A DNA stretch of 52,293 bases, from positions 1-52,293 of the forward strand of contig ONNS01000006.1 of assembly GCA_900319275.1 (NCBI GenBank), read 5' to 3'. This document shows, in pieces, positions 15,890-24,574 of the stretch (positions within the stretch are counted from its first letter, which is position 1; the number at the start of each line of letters is the position of its first letter). The translations under genes were made by a program, and so were the position numbers. Under the pieces are notes generated by a model that saw only the letters and a list, made by a program, of their open reading frames with translations, was not told the origin of the DNA and ran no database searches. The stretch comes from an uncultured Eubacteriales bacterium (GTDB lineage: Bacteria > Bacillota > Clostridia > Oscillospirales > Oscillospiraceae).

Positions 15890-17581
15890 ATGACAGAAAA
15901 GAAAATGATCATCGACGGTATCGAATGCCCGTTCACCGACGAGCGCAACGTGCTTGAGGTCGCCCGTCACAACGGCATCGACATCCCCTCGCTGTGCTAT
16001 TGCGAAAACCTTTCGATCTACGGCGGCTGCCGTCTGTGCCTGGTAGAGAACGAGAAGGGCGTGCTGGACGCGGCCTGCTCGATGCAGCCGAGAAACGGCC
16101 TTGTCGTGTACACGCACTCCGAAAAGGTCCTCAAGAGCCGCCACACCACGCTGCAGCTGCTGATGAGCAGCCACCGGGCCGAGTGCCTGACCTGCGAGCA
16201 GAGCGGCCACTGCAAGCTGCAGGAGTACGCCCACCGCTACAATGTGGTCGAGCCCCGCTTCCATGAGAACACCTTCTCGCACGAGCGGCTCGACGTCTCC
16301 TCCCCCTGCATCACCCGCGATCCTTCCAAGTGCATCCTCTGCGGACTGTGCGTGCGCATGTGCTCGGAAGTTCAGAACATCGGCGCGATCGACTTCACCA
16401 AGCGCGGCAAAAAGGCCATCGTGGCCCCGGGCTTTGGCAAAATGCTCATCGAGACCGGCTGCGTCGGCTGCGGCCAGTGCGCGGCGGTCTGCCCCACCGG
16501 CGCTCTGACGATCAACCGTCAGATCCCCGAGATGTGGCGGATGCTGAACGACCCCAACAAGCGCGTGGTCGTGCAGTTTGCCCCGAGTGTGCGCGTGGGT
16601 CTGGCCGAGGAGTTCGGCATGCCCGCGAACGTACCTGTCACCGGCAAGCTGGTCACGGCGCTGCGCCGTCTCGGCGTGGACGTGGTGTATGACACCAACC
16701 TCAGCGCCGACCTTACGATCATGGAAGAGAGTGCGGAGTTCCTGGAGAAGGTCAAATCCGGCGCGAAGCTCCCGATGTTCACCTCCTGCTGCCCCGGCTG
16801 GATCCAGCATGTGGAAAAGGCCCACCCGCATCTGATGCCCCAGGTCTCCACCTGCGGCAGCCCCATGGAGATGATGGGCGCCCTGATCCGCAAGCAGTTC
16901 AAGGACGAGGACGTGTACTCCGTCGCAATCATGCCCTGCACCGCCAAGAAGTTCGAGGCCCAGCGCCCCGAGCTCGAGAAGGACGGCCAGCGCCTGATCG
17001 ACCTCGTGCTCACCACGGACGAGCTGGCTCGCCTCATCAAGGCCGCCGGCATCGACCTCAAGAATCTGCCCGACTCCGAGCCGGACAGCCCTCTCGGCGA
17101 TTACACTGGCGCTGGCGTCATCTTCGGCGTCACGGGCGGCGTGACCGAAGCCGTCATCCGCCGTGTGCTGGACGACGCCTCCCCCGACACGCTCAAGACC
17201 ATCGCTGAATGCGGCGTGCGCGGTCTCGAGGGCATCAAGGCCTTCACCGTCACGGCGGGCGAGCTGAAGCTCCGCATTGCGGTAGCCAACGGCCTCGGCA
17301 ACGCGGACAAGCTGATCGAGAAGGTTGAAAGCGGCGAGGAGCAGTTTGACTTCATCGAGGTCATGGCCTGCCCCAACGGCTGCATCGGCGGCGGCGGACA
17401 GCCCCCTGCTTCCAACGCCCGCAAGGCCGAGCGTTTCGAGGCCATCTTCAAAGCCGACGACGCCTGCGAGCTCAAGATCCCGCAGCAGAACCCGGCGCTG
17501 GGCTACATCTACGACGATCTGCTCAAGGGCCGCGCCCATGAGCTGCTGCACATCCATTATCCCACCCACGGCCATCACTGA
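15890..17581 (+). CDS. hydA: Bifurcating [FeFe] hydrogenase catalytic subunit
   Basis: A 563-aa H-cluster subunit producing or oxidising H2. Domains: plant-type [2Fe-2S] (C36, C47, C50, C63), His-ligated [4Fe-4S] (H95, C99, C102, C108), two ferredoxin clusters (C148/151/154/158 and C191/194/197/201), then the H-domain. The H-cluster signatures are canonical group A: TSCCPGW (298-304), MPCTAKKFE (C350) and MACPNGCIGGGGQP (C494, C498), including the proton-relay Cys before the L1 ligand. A short SSH-like tail follows. It lacks the extra C-terminal [2Fe-2S] domain of Thermotoga HydA. It is the last gene of hydCBA, followed by a terminator. Maturases HydE/F/G are not in this window. Confidence 0.95.
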   Translation: MTEKKMIIDGIECPFTDERNVLEVARHNGIDIPSLCYCENLSIYGGCRLCLVENEKGVLDAACSMQPRNGLVVYTHSEKVLKSRHTTLQLLMSSHRAECLTCEQSGHCKLQEYAHRYNVVEPRFHENTFSHERLDVSSPCITRDPSKCILCGLCVRMCSEVQNIGAIDFTKRGKKAIVAPGFGKMLIETGCVGCGQCAAVCPTGALTINRQIPEMWRMLNDPNKRVVVQFAPSVRVGLAEEFGMPANVPVTGKLVTALRRLGVDVVYDTNLSADLTIMEESAEFLEKVKSGAKLPMFTSCCPGWIQHVEKAHPHLMPQVSTCGSPMEMMGALIRKQFKDEDVYSVAIMPCTAKKFEAQRPELEKDGQRLIDLVLTTDELARLIKAAGIDLKNLPDSEPDSPLGDYTGAGVIFGVTGGVTEAVIRRVLDDASPDTLKTIAECGVRGLEGIKAFTVTAGELKLRIAVANGLGNADKLIEKVESGEEQFDFIEVMACPNGCIGGGGQPPASNARKAERFEAIFKADDACELKIPQQNPALGYIYDDLLKGRAHELLHIHYPTHGHH

Positions 17582-17591
17582 GTTAAACTTT

Positions 17592-17625
17592 GCCCTCCCG
17601 GATGAACGTCCGGGAGGGCATTTTT
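17592..17625 (+). terminator. Terminator of hydCBA
   Basis: GCCCTCCCGGA (17592-17602), 6-nt loop, TCCGGGAGGGC (17609-17619), then A and five T, directly after hydA. Confidence 0.9.
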
Positions 17626-17712
17626 ATGCTGATTTGCAACTGTTCAGTCTCTTACGGGACTAAACAAGTTCGCTGTTTTTTCTTTTCGGTTCTCCGGCTG
17701 TTGCCTGTGCAC

Positions 17713-18411
17713 TCATTTCAGGAACCGCTTCAGATCCTTTTCAGATGCCCCAGGGAACAGGCCGCGCAAGTGTTCCATCAGCCGCTCGCGGGATTCCTCC
17801 GGCGAGCGCTGATACACCCGATCCGAAAAGTCCGTTCCCATAAACTTCTCCGGCGTAGAATACTCGGCCACGCCCCAGCCGCGCCGATTGCCGTTCTTGT
17901 CCAGCGTATAGACAAAGTTGCTGATGATCACATAGCATTGCTCCTGAAGCCGCGTGATCGAGGCGTCAAAGCCTTTTTTGCCCTCGGTTTTCTGCCAGCG
18001 GCCGCTGTAGGCATAGCCGCCGCTCTGCCGCAGTACCCTGGACAGCACCGGCGCACTCGCGTTGATCAGGTCGAACAACTGCTTGTCCTGGAAGCGCGCG
18101 AGACCGTCGTCATATCTTGCGTCAAAGTCATAGCCGTCCCGGCGGTAGTTGGCCAGATCCAGAAAGAGGTCTTTGCGGACATAGGCGGCTTTCTTCTCAA
18201 AGAATTTGCCGTAGGCACAGCCTGTGGCCTGTATAACCGGCCCCTTCCATTCCCAGGTGTTCTCCTCGGTGTCGTTAAAAAGGATCGCCGGCGGGCAGTG
18301 CTCCTCCAGGGAAAAGCCCGGGATCGACGTGGAAAAATACGGGACGATCCCATATTCCCCGACCGCGTCGATCAGATCCTGCTTTGAACGCACATAAAAA
18401 TCGTATGCCAT
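17713..18411 (-). CDS. AlkZ-related protein (uncharacterised)
   Basis: A 232-aa soluble protein that resembles Firmicutes proteins annotated as AlkZ-related, distantly linked to the winged-helix DNA glycosylase AlkZ/YcaQ. The N-terminal segment MAYDFYVRSKQDLIDAV and the later RQSGGYAYSGRWQKTEGKKGF region are the recognisable parts. The ATG at 18411 was preferred because the longer frame start at 18453 would overlap the LysR gene; the ribosome binding site there is weak (AGAGAAG). It lies 17 bases downstream of the LysR gene in the same direction and may be cotranscribed. Glycosylase activity is not demonstrated by any motif I can see. Confidence 0.6.
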   Translation of the reverse strand: MAYDFYVRSKQDLIDAVGEYGIVPYFSTSIPGFSLEEHCPPAILFNDTEENTWEWKGPVIQATGCAYGKFFEKKAAYVRKDLFLDLANYRRDGYDFDARYDDGLARFQDKQLFDLINASAPVLSRVLRQSGGYAYSGRWQKTEGKKGFDASITRLQEQCYVIISNFVYTLDKNGNRRGWGVAEYSTPEKFMGTDFSDRVYQRSPEESRERLMEHLRGLFPGASEKDLKRFLK

Positions 18412-18428
18412 GGTTTTTCTTCTCTTTT

Positions 18429-19340
18429 CTATATGATTGATATAGTATTGCACAAATCCGTCTGCCCGGAAAACGAGGACCGGATCTGCTGCAGGAAGCG
18501 CTGTGCGATCGGGGTGAAGCTCTGATACTTGTTCCAGATCAGATACATCTTCATTTCAAGGTGCGGCGACAGCGGGCGGAAAACCAGGCCGCTCTGCGGC
18601 GAGGTGTCGATCAGGTTATTGAGCGTCAGCAGGACGCCCAGCCCCTCCCGGGCAAACAGCGAGCCGTTGTAGGCCAGCCGGAAGGAGCCCTCCAGACGAA
18701 GCCTTGAAAAGCTCTCCCCTGCCCAGGGGCGGATATCGTTTTCCCAGCTCTGTTCAGAGGTAAACAGCGGCAGACCGGCGAGATCCTCCGCTGTAATCTG
18801 CTCTCTGGCGGCGAGCGCAGAGTCAGATGAAAACACGGCTCCGAAATAATCGGATTCTGGAAAGGTGAGATACCGATACTTCTTCTCATCCGGCCTCTCG
18901 CAGATCACTGCGAAATCCAGCAGGCCCTTGTCCAGCTTCTCGGTGACCTGCTCGGTATCGCCGCTTGTGATGTGATAGCGCAAATTCGGATAGGTTTTTT
19001 TAAACGCATGAATTTCCTTTGCAAGATAGCGGATCTGAAAAGACTCCGCCAGCCCGAAGTAGATATCCCCGCCGGTGATATCGTCGAGAGATAAAAACTC
19101 CTGTTCGATCTTATCCGCCATCGAGACAAGATCTTCCGCCCGGTTTCGAAGCAGCACGCCCTCCTCCGTCAGCGCAATGCTGAAGCTGTGGCGGGTAAAG
19201 AGCTTTTTCCCAAGCTCGTCCTCGAGCGCTTTTAAGGCTTTTGACAGCGTCGGCTGTGTGACGTGCAGCTGCTCGGCGGCGCGGGACATGTTCTCCTCCC
19301 GCGCGACAGATAGAAAATAGCGCAGTGTCCGTATTTCCAT
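18429..19340 (-). CDS. LysR-family transcriptional regulator
   Basis: A 303-aa LysR regulator: winged helix-turn-helix at residues 18-40 (MSRAAEQLHVTQPTLSKALK), linker helix, and a two-lobed periplasmic-binding-protein-like effector domain (about 90-295). It is divergent from the small protein and hydrolase genes at 19457 and 19686 and probably controls them. The 116-bp intergenic region contains the palindrome ATATCATGATAT near 19370, a plausible LysR site. Effector unknown. Confidence 0.9.
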   Translation of the reverse strand: MEIRTLRYFLSVAREENMSRAAEQLHVTQPTLSKALKALEDELGKKLFTRHSFSIALTEEGVLLRNRAEDLVSMADKIEQEFLSLDDITGGDIYFGLAESFQIRYLAKEIHAFKKTYPNLRYHITSGDTEQVTEKLDKGLLDFAVICERPDEKKYRYLTFPESDYFGAVFSSDSALAAREQITAEDLAGLPLFTSEQSWENDIRPWAGESFSRLRLEGSFRLAYNGSLFAREGLGVLLTLNNLIDTSPQSGLVFRPLSPHLEMKMYLIWNKYQSFTPIAQRFLQQIRSSFSGQTDLCNTISII

Positions 19341-19456
19341 AGGGCTCTCCTTGATATGCTGATAAAGAATATCATGATATTCATTATAACCATTAGCGAA
19401 GATAAATGCAATATGCTATTCTTTAGCTGCAAGAAAAAACCGGGAGGCGTACAGCG

Positions 19457-19672
19457 ATGGTCGATTGGGCGAGCATGAAGGCGTGCATGACCGACGCGCG
19501 CTGCAGCGAGGCGGCCATTGAGCGTGCCGAGCGGCTCTATCATGGCGGCAGCTCCGAAGAGCTGATCCGCTGTCTGCGTTCCTGCCGCTGTGACATTCTG
19601 GAAGCTATACACGTCAAGCAGAAGCAGCTGGATCATCTCGATCAGCTGATCCGTGAAGCAAAGGACAGGTAA
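19457..19672 (+). CDS. Small conserved-type protein, function unknown
   Basis: A 71-aa, Cys-containing (four Cys), largely helical protein with a strong GGGAGG ribosome binding site. Its last half (LIRCLRSCRCDILEAIHVKQKQLDHLDQLI, at about 36-65) is predicted coiled/helical. It begins an operon with the alpha/beta hydrolase, opposite a LysR gene. I do not recognise a characterised family. Codon use and ribosome binding site support it being real. Confidence 0.65.
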   Translation: MVDWASMKACMTDARCSEAAIERAERLYHGGSSEELIRCLRSCRCDILEAIHVKQKQLDHLDQLIREAKDR

Positions 19673-19685
19673 AGGAGAGTACAAG

Positions 19686-20684
19686 ATGAAACTGGAAGAA
19701 CTCAATCTCACACAGGAATGGGACAAGACCTTCCCCAAGAGCGACGCCGTCGCTCACAGCAAGGTCACCTTCATCAACCGTTACGGCATAACCCTGGCCG
19801 GCGATCTGTATATTCCAGAAAAGGCTCAGGGGCATCTCCCGGCTATCGCCGTCTGCGGGCCTTTCGGCGCGGTCAAGGAGCAGTGCTCCGGTCTCTACGC
19901 CCAGACGATGGCCGAGCGCGGTTTTGTCACGCTGGCCTTTGACCCGTCCTTCACCGGCGAGAGCGGCGGAAACGTCCGCTATATGGCCTCGCCCGACATC
20001 AACACCGAGGATTTCATGGCTGCGGTGGATTTCCTCTCGCTGCACGAGCTGGTCGACGCTGACCGGATCGGCATTATCGGAATCTGCGGCTTGGGCGGTA
20101 TGGCGCTCAACGCTGCCGCGCTCGATACCCGGATCAAGGCCACGGTTGCGGCGACCATGTACGACATGACCCGTGTCAACGCCAAGGGCTATTTCGACGC
20201 GGCCGACAGCGAGGAAGCGCGCTATCAGGCCAGGGCGGCGATGTGCGCCCAGCGCCTTGCCGACCTGCAGGCCGGAGAATACAAGCTCGGCGGCGGCGTG
20301 GTCGATCCCCTGCCCGAGGACGCGCCCTTCTTTGTCAAAGATTATTACGATTACTATAAAACGCCGCGCGGCTACCATCCCCGCTCTCTCAACTCCAACG
20401 GCGGCTGGAACGTCATCGGCTGCGAGAGCTTTATCAATCAGCCGATCCTGCAGTACTCCAACGAAATCCGCTCGGCCGTGCTGCTGATCCACGGTGACGC
20501 GGCGCACTCCTGCTATTTCAGCCGCGACGCTTATGCCAACATGATCAAGGACAGTAAATATGCCGGCAACAAAGAACTGCTGATCATCCCCGGCGCGGTG
20601 CATACTGACCTCTATGACGGCGGCGGCAAGGGCGCTATCCCGTTTGATAAGCTGCAGGCGTTTTTTGCCGAAAATCTTCAGTAA
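19686..20684 (+). CDS. Alpha/beta hydrolase (YcjY/dienelactone-hydrolase-like, Cys nucleophile)
   Basis: A 332-aa cytoplasmic alpha/beta hydrolase. The nucleophile elbow reads GICGLGG, so the nucleophile is Cys rather than Ser, as in dienelactone hydrolases and the YcjY-like group. A candidate acid lies in IHGDAAHSC and the base in PGAVHTDLYD. The ATG at 19686 follows AAAGGAG; the ORF start at 19653 lies inside the preceding gene. A 13-base gap links it to the small protein gene, and the operon is divergent from a LysR regulator. Substrate unknown. Confidence 0.8.
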   Translation: MKLEELNLTQEWDKTFPKSDAVAHSKVTFINRYGITLAGDLYIPEKAQGHLPAIAVCGPFGAVKEQCSGLYAQTMAERGFVTLAFDPSFTGESGGNVRYMASPDINTEDFMAAVDFLSLHELVDADRIGIIGICGLGGMALNAAALDTRIKATVAATMYDMTRVNAKGYFDAADSEEARYQARAAMCAQRLADLQAGEYKLGGGVVDPLPEDAPFFVKDYYDYYKTPRGYHPRSLNSNGGWNVIGCESFINQPILQYSNEIRSAVLLIHGDAAHSCYFSRDAYANMIKDSKYAGNKELLIIPGAVHTDLYDGGGKGAIPFDKLQAFFAENLQ

Positions 20685-20702
20685 AGCGCAGGGGAAGCAA
20701 CC

Positions 20703-21218
20703 GTGAAAACCATACTCTCTCTGCTGCTCGCCATCATAATTGCCGCTCTCGGCGTCGCCTATGGCTTGCGAAACGGTGAAACACCCGTGACAGAGCAGCT
20801 TCCCACAGCAGCCCCGGCAGCTTCGCCGGAGACGGATATAGAAACGGAGTTGACAGATTTGGAAAAAGCATTACAGCTCAGCATCAACGACACGGCTGTC
20901 TGCGTCGAATGGGAGGATAACGCCTCTGTCGAGGCGCTGATCGAGCTTGCTTCCTCCCAGCCGCTTACCGTAGCGATGTCGATGTACGGCGGCTTTGAGC
21001 AGGTCGGCGCTCTGGGTACAAGCCTGCCGCGCGACGACCGACAGACGACGACCGACGCCGGAGATATCGTACTCTATGCCGGCAATCAGATCGTCGTATT
21101 CTACGGCAGCAATTCCTGGGCCTATACACGGCTCGGACGGATCGCGGACAAGTCTGCCTCGGAGCTGCGCGAGCTGCTGGGAAACGGCGACGTGACGCTC
21201 ACGCTGACCTGGAACTGA
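20703..21218 (+). CDS. Membrane-anchored cyclophilin-like fold protein
   Basis: A 171-aa protein starting with GTG (AGGGGAAG upstream). Residues 3-22 form one membrane anchor or uncleaved signal. A Thr/Pro-rich linker follows, then a cyclophilin-like beta-barrel domain (about 55-171) of the cyclophil_like2 type, with SMYGGFEQVGALGTSLPR, GDIVLYAGNQIVVFYGSNSW and a C-terminal LTLTWN. This family lacks proof of prolyl-isomerase activity. It lies in a rightward run with the hydrolase before it and the flavodoxin-fold protein 12 bases after it. Confidence 0.78.
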   Translation: MKTILSLLLAIIIAALGVAYGLRNGETPVTEQLPTAAPAASPETDIETELTDLEKALQLSINDTAVCVEWEDNASVEALIELASSQPLTVAMSMYGGFEQVGALGTSLPRDDRQTTTDAGDIVLYAGNQIVVFYGSNSWAYTRLGRIADKSASELRELLGNGDVTLTLTWN

Positions 21219-21230
21219 CAGGAGGAACAC

Positions 21231-21767
21231 ATGAAAAAAGTATTGATCGTATCGACAAGTCCCCGGTTGAACAGCAATTCCGAAGCCCTGGCACAGGCCT
21301 TTGCCCGCGGCGCGCAGGAGGCCGGGCATGAGACAGAACTCATCTCCCTGCGCGGCAAAACCGTGAACTTCTGCCGCGGCTGCTTCGTCTGTCAGGAAAA
21401 GCAGCGCTGTGTGATCCGCGACGATGCGGATGCGATCTGCCAGAAGGCCCTCGGCGCCGACGTGCTGGTCTTCGCCACACCGATCTATTATTACGAGATG
21501 TCCGGCCAGCTCAAGACGCTGCTGGACCGGCTCAATCCCCTCTTCCCGAGCGACTACGCCTTCCGCGACGTGTATCTGCTCTCCTCCGCCGCCGAGGATG
21601 AGGAAACTGTGCCTCAGCGCGCGGTCAGCGGCGTGGAAGGCTGGGTGGAATGCTTTGAGCGTGCAAAGCTCGCCGGAACGGTCTTTATGGGCGGCGTCAC
21701 CGCCGTCTGCGAAAAGCCCGAGCATCCCGCGCTGGAGCAAGCCTTCCGCATGGGAAAAGGAATATAA
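21231..21767 (+). CDS. Flavodoxin-fold NAD(P)H-dependent oxidoreductase
   Basis: A 178-aa FMN-binding protein of the NADPH-dependent FMN reductase/iron-sulfur flavoprotein type. The phosphate loop STSPRLNSNSEALA (residues 8-21) and the FATPIYYYEMSGQLKTLLDR segment are typical. A Cys cluster, FCRGCFVCQEKQRC (49-62), resembles the compact Cys motif of clostridial iron-sulfur flavoproteins, although many members lack a cluster. GGAGG precedes the ATG. It shares an apparent operon with the cyclophilin-like gene, an association common in anaerobes. Role: probably redox handling of small molecules. Confidence 0.85.
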   Translation: MKKVLIVSTSPRLNSNSEALAQAFARGAQEAGHETELISLRGKTVNFCRGCFVCQEKQRCVIRDDADAICQKALGADVLVFATPIYYYEMSGQLKTLLDRLNPLFPSDYAFRDVYLLSSAAEDEETVPQRAVSGVEGWVECFERAKLAGTVFMGGVTAVCEKPEHPALEQAFRMGKGI

Positions 21768-21784
21768 GTTTAGCTTATAAAGCA

Positions 21785-21833
21785 CAATGACACGGTATCG
21801 GAACAAAAAGCCCGTTCCGATACCGTGTCATTG
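21785..21833. terminator. Terminator-like long hairpin between convergent genes
   Basis: A perfect 20-bp stem (21785-21804 with 21814-21833) and 9-nt loop sit between the flavodoxin-fold gene and dinB stop codons. T-rich sequence is weak on both sides, so efficiency is uncertain. Confidence 0.65.
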
Positions 21834-21834
21834 C

Positions 21835-23049
21835 TTAATGGTGTCTGCGCATATATTCCGCGGTTTTATGCAGCGTTTCCATATGATAGAGCTGCTGCAG
21901 ATGCCCTTCAAAATCCAGATGATAGCGCTCCTCCAGCGCGGCAAAGAGGCGTTTTTGCTCGGCCTCCTGTTCTCTCTTCTCTTCCTCGTCAAAATCCTCG
22001 AGACGCAGCTGCTGTTCCTCTTCATCGGTCAGCTGATAGAGACTGACGCCGACCAGCCGGACCGGGCGCTCGGCCACCTTGTCCAGCAGCTTCACGGCTT
22101 CCCGCCAGATCGCGGCAGCCGAGCCGCAGGCGGCCGGACTGCACGAACGGGTGATGCTTTTCATGTCCGCATAGGTGAGCTTCAAGGTGACGCCCCGGCC
22201 GCGCAGACCGACGCGCCGCGCGCGGTTTTCCACGTTCAGTGCCAGCAGGAACAGCACGTCTCTCAGCAAGTCGAAGTTGTCCACGTCCTTCTGAAAGGTC
22301 AGCTCGCGGCCGATGGTTTTGGCCTCCTCCGGCCGATAGGGCTCCACCCGGCGCTCGTCAATGCCGGAGGCGATCTGTGTGATCCATCGGCCCTGCTTGC
22401 CCAAAAGACGCACCACATCCTCCGGCCGCTGCCGGATATCCCGCACCGTGTGGATGCCTATGCTATAGAGCTTCTCGGCGGTGCTGCCGCCCACCGTATA
22501 GAGGACCTTTACATCCCGGTCCGAAACCAGTTCGACGAAGGCCTCGGGGCTGAGAATCTCGAAATAGCCGTTCGGCTTTTTCTCCTCGCTCGCGGTTTTC
22601 GCGGCTGTCTTGGAGTAGGCCAGACCCACCGAGCAGGTCAACTGCAGTTCGTCCCGTGTCCGCTGCTTGATCAGTTGCGCGATCCGGCGCGCCCCGTCCC
22701 AGTCCCCGGCCTGTTCCGTCACATCGAGATAGGCCTCGTCGAGCGCGATGGCCTGGGACGCGGTGGCATAGCTGTCCCAGATCGCGTGGAGCTGAGCAGA
22801 GACCGCTTTGTATTTGTCGAAATTGGGGTGCCGGTAGATTCCCTGCGGACACAGGCGGTAGGCGTCCTTGATATTCATGCCGGAGTGGACGCCGAAGGTC
22901 CGCGCCTCGTAGCTGCAGGTGGCCACCACGCCCCGCTCGCTGGGCAGTGAACCGATGATCAGCGGCTTTCCGCGCAGGGCGGGATCGTCTCTCATTTCTA
23001 CCGAGGCGTAAAACGCATCCATATCCACATGTATGATGATCTGCGGCAA
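21835..23049 (-). CDS. dinB: DNA polymerase IV (Y-family)
   Basis: A 404-aa error-prone translesion polymerase. The palm motif HVDMDAFYASVE lies at the N-terminus and the second catalytic motif ALDEAYLDVT at about residue 102, both with intact acidic residues. Thumb, little-finger and a charged C-terminal tail follow. The TTG at 23049 was chosen because GGGGGAG lies just upstream and homologues begin a few residues before HVDMDAF; the ATG at 23091 has no ribosome binding site and would add 14 atypical residues. The C-terminus lacks an obvious canonical beta-clamp pentapeptide by eye. No LexA site was recognised upstream. Confidence 0.93.
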   Translation of the reverse strand: MPQIIIHVDMDAFYASVEMRDDPALRGKPLIIGSLPSERGVVATCSYEARTFGVHSGMNIKDAYRLCPQGIYRHPNFDKYKAVSAQLHAIWDSYATASQAIALDEAYLDVTEQAGDWDGARRIAQLIKQRTRDELQLTCSVGLAYSKTAAKTASEEKKPNGYFEILSPEAFVELVSDRDVKVLYTVGGSTAEKLYSIGIHTVRDIRQRPEDVVRLLGKQGRWITQIASGIDERRVEPYRPEEAKTIGRELTFQKDVDNFDLLRDVLFLLALNVENRARRVGLRGRGVTLKLTYADMKSITRSCSPAACGSAAAIWREAVKLLDKVAERPVRLVGVSLYQLTDEEEQQLRLEDFDEEEKREQEAEQKRLFAALEERYHLDFEGHLQQLYHMETLHKTAEYMRRHH

Positions 23050-23220
23050 TGCGCTCTCCCCCTGTGCAGACTTTTCAATTAAGGATACCATATCCGCTGA
23101 AAAATTTAAAGATTATCTTTGTTTATACGGAAAACCTGTGTTATGCTGTAGGCAGCAATCGGAGCTGAGACACACTCCGGATATAGGAAGCATTCAAGCG
23201 ATGGAAGGCGGTGTATTCCC

Positions 23221-23937
23221 ATGGTAAGCGAACAAAACATCCTGTTATCCCAGATTCTGCACTGTCTTTCTGTCTTTGGCGGGTTCATCGTCCCGGCCGT
23301 ATTGATCATTATCCCTGTCCGGTTTCTGACGAAGCTTCCATCGTATGTCTTTCGAAAGCTGCTGCACGGTATTGCCTTCACCTGCGTTTCACTGATGATC
23401 CTCTCCGCGGAGAGCTGGCAGGCCGCCGCGCTGACCTCTGTCCTGTCCGCCGCTGTGATCTACCCGATCCTCTCCGCCTTTGAGAAGGCGCCTTGGTACG
23501 GGAAGCTTTTTGTGCAGAAGTCGGCCGGGGAGATCAAAAAGAGTCTCCTTATGCTGTTTTTCATGTTTGCCGCGCTGATCTCCGTCTCCTGGGGCATCTT
23601 CGGCAAGCCGCAGCTGGCCTCCGCGGCGATCTTGATGTGGGGCACCGGCGACGCGGCCGCCGCCCTGGTCGGCATCCCGCACGGCCGCCATAAGGTCCGC
23701 TCGCGTTTTACTGACGGCAAGAAATCCTGGGAGGGCAGCCTTTCGATGCTGCTGGTCTCGTTTACTGTCGGGGCGATCGTTCTGTCCCTTACCCAACAGG
23801 CGGCTATGCCGCGCACAGTGCTGACCGCCGGTATGGGGGCTCTGTTCGGCACCGCGGCGGAGCTCTTCTCCCCCAGCGAATATGATACTGTGACCGTCCC
23901 CGTTGTCATTGCAGCGGTGCTGTTGCTGCTCGGTTAG
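23221..23937 (+). CDS. Polyprenol/diacylglycerol kinase-like membrane protein
   Basis: A 238-aa protein of about seven membrane helices related to CTP-dependent dolichol, phytol and diacylglycerol kinases (SEC59/DGK1/VTE5). The family residues FRKLLHG (about 44-50), WGTGDAAAALVG (about 140-151) and GKKSWEGS (about 166-173) are all present. It would phosphorylate a lipid alcohol, possibly for isoprenoid salvage. A weak promoter (TTGTTT, 17 bp, TATGCT) lies near 23115-23143. The CDF-like gene starts 13 bases after it with GGAGG, so they form an operon. Substrate is inferred. Confidence 0.75.
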   Translation: MVSEQNILLSQILHCLSVFGGFIVPAVLIIIPVRFLTKLPSYVFRKLLHGIAFTCVSLMILSAESWQAAALTSVLSAAVIYPILSAFEKAPWYGKLFVQKSAGEIKKSLLMLFFMFAALISVSWGIFGKPQLASAAILMWGTGDAAAALVGIPHGRHKVRSRFTDGKKSWEGSLSMLLVSFTVGAIVLSLTQQAAMPRTVLTAGMGALFGTAAELFSPSEYDTVTVPVVIAAVLLLLG

Positions 23938-23950
23938 AAATGGAGGATCT

Positions 23951-24574
23951 ATGGATCGGGAAAAGAAAAGCGGATTTCGGACGCTGCTGGTCTCCGTGCT
24001 GATGAGCGCCTACGGTCCGGTGATCCTGGGACTCGGGCTGAGAGTCGGCCACAGCACGACGCAGATTGCCGACTTCACCCGCAGGACCGCCGAGCTTCTG
24101 GCGCTGATCGTAGCGCTCATCGTTTTTGCGGCAACAAATGGCCGCAAAGCAATGGACGCCGCCGAAAAAAGCGTCTGGGAGAAACGGGGCAATACGTTTA
24201 CCGGCGTGATCATGTGCATCAGCGGTTTGAGCATGCTGATCCTCAGTTTTCTGTCAACGGATACGGACAAGGGGAATGTGATCCCGGCGCTCGTGATCGC
24301 CCTCCTCGGCGTGATCGCCAATACGATCTTCTGGCGGCGATATACCGTCTTGTATCACCAGCAGAACAACGCGATCCTCGGCGTACAGGCAAGACTGTAC
24401 GGCGCCAAGTCCGCGGTCGATGTCTGTGTGACAGTCGCGCTGGCCGCCGTGCTGGTGTTTCCGGGAACAGGCGTCTCCCTCTGGCTCGACCGCGTCGGCT
24501 CGGTTCTGGTTGCGCTGTATATGCTCCGCTGCGGAATCAAAACGATCCGGGAATTTCACGGCGCAGATATTTGA
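23951..24574 (+). CDS. CDF-like membrane protein lacking most metal ligands
   Basis: A 207-aa protein with about six membrane helices in the order of cation diffusion facilitators, but without the cytoplasmic C-terminal domain. The helix pair that normally carries HxxxD/DxxxD zinc ligands reads ADFTRRTAELLAL and YGAKSAVDVCVTVAL, leaving only isolated Asp residues, so zinc transport is doubtful. The ATG at 23951 follows GGAGG. It is cotranscribed with the lipid-kinase-like gene. It could be a structural paralogue with another substrate. Confidence 0.6.
   Translation: MDREKKSGFRTLLVSVLMSAYGPVILGLGLRVGHSTTQIADFTRRTAELLALIVALIVFAATNGRKAMDAAEKSVWEKRGNTFTGVIMCISGLSMLILSFLSTDTDKGNVIPALVIALLGVIANTIFWRRYTVLYHQQNNAILGVQARLYGAKSAVDVCVTVALAAVLVFPGTGVSLWLDRVGSVLVALYMLRCGIKTIREFHGADI

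Noticed and set aside
13922-17578. 1218-codon leftward open frame opposite hydB/hydA
   Set aside because: GC-rich third-position shadow of real hydrogenase genes; low-complexity Ala/Gly/Asp/His composition and no recognisable domains.
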